From NCBI GenBank assembly GCA_950295325.1, contig OX485805.1, forward strand, positions 3,596,501 through 3,660,500: a stretch of DNA of 64,000 nucleotides, given 5' to 3'. The translations under genes and the position numbers were made by a program. The stretch is from Polytrichum commune (taxonomy: Eukaryota; Streptophyta; Polytrichopsida; Polytrichales; Polytrichaceae). Position 1 is the stretch's first letter. The number at the start of each line of letters is the position of its first letter. The notes beneath the pieces were generated by a model, which did no database searches, was not told the origin of the DNA, and was given only the letters and a program-made list of their open reading frames with translations. Below are positions 59,955 through 64,000 of this stretch, one piece after another.

Positions 59955-62900
59955 ATTTGGGAGGTGTTGATATGGGGAGAGCATGTGCTACAATGCAATA
60001 TTCAAGAATGTTGTGCATAAAAAAACATTTATAGCCTTGTTTTATAAGTATTTGAATGAACAATGTTGTTATATAATAATATTCTTATAGGGTAGTGAGA
60101 GGGATGGTATTGGGTTGTAGAGCATATTGTTGATGAATGTTTTCAAACCATTGAGAACTGATAGTTGAAGACTGCTAAGAAAAATATATACAAATTCAAT
60201 GTCTCATAAAAGGTTGCCTTATTTATAGCAAACATTCCTTGATTATTTGATTTGGTGGTTCTCATCAAGAACATGTATATTGTGAGGCTGGTAGACGAAT
60301 GCAAGTTGACAATGTAGACCTTGTCATTTAGCATCTCTTTGCTTACATCTATCTAAATAGTGTGTGAGCCTTGTTCTATAAGGAGCCATTAGTGTGGGGA
60401 GCCTAATGGGACAATTATAAAGGGACACTGAAAGGTATAAAAGCTAGGGGTATATGAATAGGAGACTGGTGTAGGGATCTAGTAGGTCATGTGTGCAGTC
60501 CATTAAAAATCATGACTATTGAAATAATTTGATGCATGCATTGGAGAATCAAGGCCATCAACATTGTATTTTGTGTCTTAACTTGTGAATGTATGTGTTA
60601 TTCTCGGTGACATAATTCCTCGCTTCTTGCATGCCTTTGCATGTAGTTTCTTTGAACATGCAATGTAAAGAAGTGCAAGGGTGGACCCAAGGATTGTACA
60701 AAGGTTGGAAGGAAGGGAGAGAGCATGGCAAGCGAATTAGAAGGTTGGAGGACAGAAGGTTGGAGGACAGAAGGTTGGAGGACAGAAGGTTGGAGGAAGG
60801 AAGGAAAGGTAGACTTTTAGTTGTTTTTGATAGAGTACATGTAGTCGTCTTTCCAATGATTGGCACCTTAATGAATAATCATTTCATTGAATATATATAA
60901 TGGAATATTGTTAAGTGAGGTCCACTATTGGAAGTAAAGGTGAAAAACATGTAAAACAAACAAGCAAGGAGTTGGTTGTAAACATTGACACACCAATATT
61001 GTGAGAGAGAGGAGGATGCCCTTGGTAGCACAGGTCGAACCTTTTCATTATGGATCTCCATTATAACCTGCACAACATGGAGTCGCGAGAACTACTTTTG
61101 TTAGTATGAAAGCATGCCAACAATGTTGGTTCATATAATCTTGAAGCACATTGTTTATGATGTTTGTTGTCACATGCCTAATAATTTCACTTACCCTATT
61201 ATGAGGCCTATTTCTAAGTAACGCTAATTATGAACAAGATGGCGATTAGTGTAACCACAATGACACTTGACATTAGTATACTCAATAACATATGAAGCCT
61301 ATGTCTAGACTACATTGACATTTGACCATTAGTGTAAACACGTGATTCATGAGTATAGAGTTAATATCATTAAGCATACAAGGGTACTAATATTAACTCT
61401 TGTTTACTAAAACATGAAACTATGATCTCAAGTGATTCAATGTACTATGTTTAATTTCATATCATAAACAAGATTCGCTTCAAAAATATGACTTTAATTG
61501 ACAATTATTGGACCTGACACTCATAAACCTCTGTCAATTTAGTGCAACCTTTTGCATGTAGTGCATGTGGCACTAAATACCATTAATATTGCTGTAGGGC
61601 ACATAAAAAACCAACTCTTGCATTGATTATTAGCTTCTTGAAGTTTCATATGCTTCAGTAAGCTAAATTTGATTTCTAAGATGGTATGCTAAATGATTTG
61701 TAAAGAGATTTCTGAGGTGATTATAACATTGAACATGCACTCGCTAAAAGTCATGGCACACATAGTACATCTGTGGTATTTGTCTTATTTTGAAACCAAA
61801 ACAGATTTGAATCTTGCATATTTTTGCAAATGCCACATTGTGACTCTTCCTTTTGGTCATTGAAACTCAACAAGCTAAAAACCACATTGGTGGGATAAGG
61901 TACATGGGTCTTAAGTGGAATGTTTTCTTACTCAAACCTCTATATTTGATTGGTGTGTAGTTCGGTGAGCATCAAAGATCAAACATCACAAAGCCACATG
62001 TTCAAAAGAGATATGCCTTCAAATGTTAATAACTACTCTACACTCAATGCTGCACACAATTGGGAGGTCTATGTATCCAATTAAGAAATCAACAAACACG
62101 CAACTCCAATAACCATAACTAAATCACGGGACGTCCAATTTTCAATCCGGTTTCTACACATCTTTCATTGTAGATTCACTCTGCAACACAAATTGGGCAC
62201 AAGTCTATTGTGCAAATCTAAACAGTAGAAGTTGGAGGACGTGAAAAAAAGAAGAAGAGAGAGAGCAAATAACACCCACATACCTTACATCGGTGATATA
62301 CGAAGAGATTTGGATTTCAAAATTGCATCGATTGAAAGCCCATCAATTTCAATCTTTCAAAGTATAATGTACCAATGTTAGACCAATATATACTAGGTAC
62401 TAAGTACAAGTTTGGGGAATTTGGGACCTTGTCATGTAGCAGTCAACTTACGCGACATTCTCCTGATCTTATAAAGTGCATCTCAACAGCATCGTCACCC
62501 TGAAAGGTAATCACTGGCATCCCAAAGTATTAACGGAAATTGGGTTAGTTTCATGAGCTGATTTGTGGCAATCATGCACTGTTTTAATTCATTAGTAATC
62601 CTTGAGCATGCCTGAAAGACTACACCGTTTATGGTATTTAGTGTCACATGTGTACTAGTGTCACTAATCTTATTTTGAGGCGTATACTAGGTTATATTGA
62701 TGATTAATAACTTCACTATAAGTGTCACCTCATGACACTTGGCGATCAAGTGTGCATATTGATATCTTGGTATGAGTATGTTTAATTATGCTATGAGGTT
62801 ACACAATGGTCTACAAGTTGACTAAAGCTCACACAACTGACGCTTGGCATTAGTATGCTCAAGAATATCTTTCCCTTGCAATATAAAACGTAAAACCATC

Positions 62901-63724
62901 ATCTCAAGTATCCCAATATGCTATGTTAAATGTCTGGTTTAGGCTCTTTGCAAATAGTGTATGTCACACTATATACCATAAACAGTGTGCCTGATTCACA
63001 AAGAAATAGATATGTATGACGTGAATGTTATGAGGGTGTTATAACTGTATGCGCTACATATTTATATTACCCCGGTTCTTTCTGAATGTGCAAGGACTTA
63101 GAACATTGGCAAGACGCCGTAAGCTTTGCTTCGATACTTCATTGAATGCTGTAACTCTCTGCACATAAGTAAATGTGATCCACATAAGTTACTTCAATCC
63201 ACGTGTTGGTGTGTGTGTGATAAAATCATATATTGAGTACTCTTCATTACTATGCTGTTTGTCCCTAGCTAATTGTATCAAAACCAAAATATCAAAACTA
63301 CCCAACATGTTCGTAACGAATGTTCCTGAAAATTCAATTTGAAACTGTGAATTTACAAGTCGTCATACTATGTTGAAATTTGGCTGATTTGCTAGATTCA
63401 AGCTTGATGTTGGGAGTTTTTATGTGAGTGATAATTGAGAGTGGGAAAACAAAAAATATCATTTTGAAATTTGTTACACTCATGTTGAACTATATAGCAA
63501 CTGAGTACATTAGTGTACATGGTAAAGTCTTATGGTAGATGCAAGACATTCCATGATCAAAAAACTCTATGAAAACCTACGGGTACCTAGTATTTGGAAG
63601 GGCATACCTGGAGAAATTCGACACGGGCATTTAGCTCGGGGGTTTTCGGAATTTGGAGGATGGTCTCGTAGTCTTTTTTAGTGAGGGTGAGCAATTCACT
63701 CTGCTCAAATTGACACAGTTCCAT
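55618..63724 (-). CDS. Cyclic-nucleotide-binding-domain protein (single CNBD)
   Basis: Nine small exons join in phase: 63608-63724, 63071-63158, 62452-62513, 61041-61067, 57277-57330, 56576-56707, 55883-55948, 55735-55786 and 55618-55694. They encode about 224 residues. The core is a full CNBD: helix region FNEVSKQSLRRLANVLSPCT, beta strand VITFQGDDAVEMHFIRSGEC, ILDIGALFTNQYFGE, then RGLLTDTKRAASIVAV and VDTLVLNKWDF. The phosphate-binding cassette keeps FGE, then RAAS, so cAMP or cGMP binding is plausible. No kinase, phosphatase or channel segment is seen, so it is not a plant CNGC. It resembles CNBD-only proteins of ciliated eukaryotes (inference). Exon 4 may extend to 61032 (three extra codons). 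The last two exons are weaker, and the 5' end may continue beyond 63724 or outside the window. Confidence 0.75.
57922..57945. mobile_element. Harbinger-like terminus (TTA then GGGCCCTTTGGTAGG)
   Basis: A TTA followed by a GGGCCCTTTGG end closely resembles PIF/Harbinger terminal repeats. The opposite end was not found within the intron, so the element's far border is unknown. Confidence 0.4.
57953..58717 (-). CDS. Unassigned basic, Ser-rich ORF inside a CNBD intron (possible transposon protein)
   Basis: ATG-initiated frame of 255 codons, GC-richer than the intron around it. The frame is also open upstream to an acceptor-like TTTTAG before GTGCAAAGAG (about 58771), so it may be a last exon. 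The N-terminal half is Ser, Pro and basic (SRASKSRPASS, then SWRRRRSSSHKQR, a likely nuclear signal). The C-terminal half is helical and charged (DKEKMQKQIEMEFSEKDH, YYQQKFESWARNVINRE). No domain is recognised. It stops 28 bases before TTA-GGGCCCTTTGGTAGG (57922 on), a terminus typical of PIF/Harbinger elements, which encode a second, DNA-binding (Myb-like) protein. I infer a transposon accessory gene. A nested host gene is the alternative. Confidence 0.4.
   Translation of the reverse strand: MKSFTNTQRKGSIGSEDGGPLSPWGATERLAPTKASDQKASEKRATSAQGNHTSFVQSPIRNLESRASKSRPASSMSNTSARFKSPSMMQGRQSPKHHHSWRRRRSSSHKQRYSLTLFLKDCHDKEKMQKQIEMEFSEKDHRMWQLGMATAGTMHSALISSENMYYQQKFESWARNVINRERTLLSYNVFANNPNAPSFMPGVATSEILKLEQDNMHGVRRRMTPDEETSKPSIASGVRPSHMHQFIFLLSDVI
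59426..59689 (-). CDS. Unassigned ORF in the CNBD intron
   Basis: An 87-residue frame (RPSTRGSQLAKVLQ, GPILPEGLPKAILRN, MIHQVMKLKSKKIG) with plausible protein composition in the same intron and strand as the 255-codon ORF. It could be an upstream exon of the same transposon gene or a fragment. No family was recognised. Confidence 0.2.
   Translation of the reverse strand: MISRPSTRGSQLAKVLQYHSGPILPEGLPKAILRNQDMIHQVMKLKSKKIGASHEDAPGCSTQCNLASKDTSLSRCTCQLLCALMVG
59903..59955. repeat. (CT)n(TA)n compound microsatellite
   Basis: About 15 CT units followed by about 11 TA units, in an intron of the CNBD gene. Confidence 0.9.
60741..60800. repeat. 15-bp tandem repeat, four units
   Basis: AAGGTTGGAGGACAG is repeated four times, the last unit altered to AAGGTTGGAGGAAGG. 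Confidence 0.9.
61153..61590. mobile_element. MITE, copy A, in a CNBD intron
   Basis: The left end GTTTATGATGTTTGTTGTCACATGC and right end GCATGTGGCACTAAATACCATTAATAT are inverse relatives. It shares ends and interior phrases (ACACTTG.CATTAGTAT.CTCAA, ATCTCAAGT) with copy B. It is AT-rich with no ORF. Confidence 0.55.
61945..62285. repeat. Uninterrupted copy of the dispersed repeat seen at 19640
   Basis: TTGGTGTGTAGTTCGGTGAG...TTCAAAAGAGATATG...CTACACTCAATGCTG...TTAAGAAATCAAC...ACCATAACTAAATCACGGG...GTAGAAGTTGGAGG...AACACCCACATACC. This copy defines the empty site used to recognise the insertion at 19802-20006. Confidence 0.6.
62627..62983. mobile_element. MITE, copy B, in a CNBD intron
   Basis: GTTTATGGTATTTAGTGTCACATG at the left is matched in reverse by TGTCACACTATATACCATAAAC at the right. 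The element is about 357 bp with no ORF. It lies between the second and third exons of the CNBD gene. Confidence 0.7.
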
Positions 63725-64000
63725 CACTAGAGACACTCGTTGGCATCAATAAGAATTCTTTATGAAAAGACTAGGTTAATAAGAAAATAGTTCATACAAT
63801 TGATTGACTGGTGTCGTATCATTTTGATACCATTCGGGTATGTGTGATGAGGGTTTAATATTTTTGATACAAGTAGGGTATGGGTATGTGATGCTACTTT
63901 TGTTTTTGGTACCATTTAGGTGTATACACCATGCAAGACCTTTCATATGTAGGCAATATCATCCTAGTATCAATGTGGATAGAATGGTATTGACCCAAAT

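Noticed and set aside
1-64000. CRISPR arrays, rRNA and complete tRNA genes
   Set aside because: Tandem repeats here have no unique equal-length spacers, and no rRNA or cloverleaf-forming sequence was recognised by eye.

Overview
This is nuclear DNA of a streptophyte plant. Five intron-containing or plant-type genes can be built exon by exon with matching splice phases: VPS26 (retromer), a TLC-domain membrane protein, an organellar peptidyl-tRNA hydrolase, a reticulon-like protein, and a single-domain cyclic-nucleotide-binding protein. The last resembles proteins of ciliated organisms. This favours a plant with swimming sperm (bryophyte, lycophyte, fern, or a charophyte-like lineage), but the sequence does not settle the lineage.

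Layout. 1-3637 is the 3' end of an LTR retrotransposon with a long LTR. 3638-15600 is AT-rich repeat land: a probable second LTR, minisatellites, a tandem satellite-like block, a dispersed 235-bp repeat and inverted-repeat elements. 15640-19287 (-) is VPS26 in ten exons. 19650-22400 is repeats, with one repeat inserted into another. 22656-23432 (-) is the intronless TLC-domain gene, preceded by a degenerate minisatellite and a Cys-rich ORF. 24500-26640 is a GC-richer block of tandem degenerate units. 26640-36300 has no recognised gene but several short inverted-repeat elements. 36330-39122 (-) is peptidyl-tRNA hydrolase in eight exons, with its promoter and exon-1 start duplicated upstream. 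39800-49500 is transposon debris: terminal-inverted-repeat elements, a nested insertion with a TTA target duplication, and a decayed LINE 3' end. 50529-54885 (+) is the reticulon gene in ten exons. 55618-63724 (-) is the cyclic-nucleotide-binding gene in nine small exons. Its introns hold two related MITEs and a separate 255-codon ORF that ends beside a Harbinger-like terminus.

The genes are independently transcribed housekeeping or cell-biology genes with no operon logic. VPS26 works in endosomal cargo sorting, the reticulon and TLC proteins in endomembranes, the hydrolase in organellar translation, and the CNBD protein possibly in cAMP/cGMP sensing or cilia. Exon borders were set by reading GT/AG sites and frame continuity by eye, with no transcript evidence.
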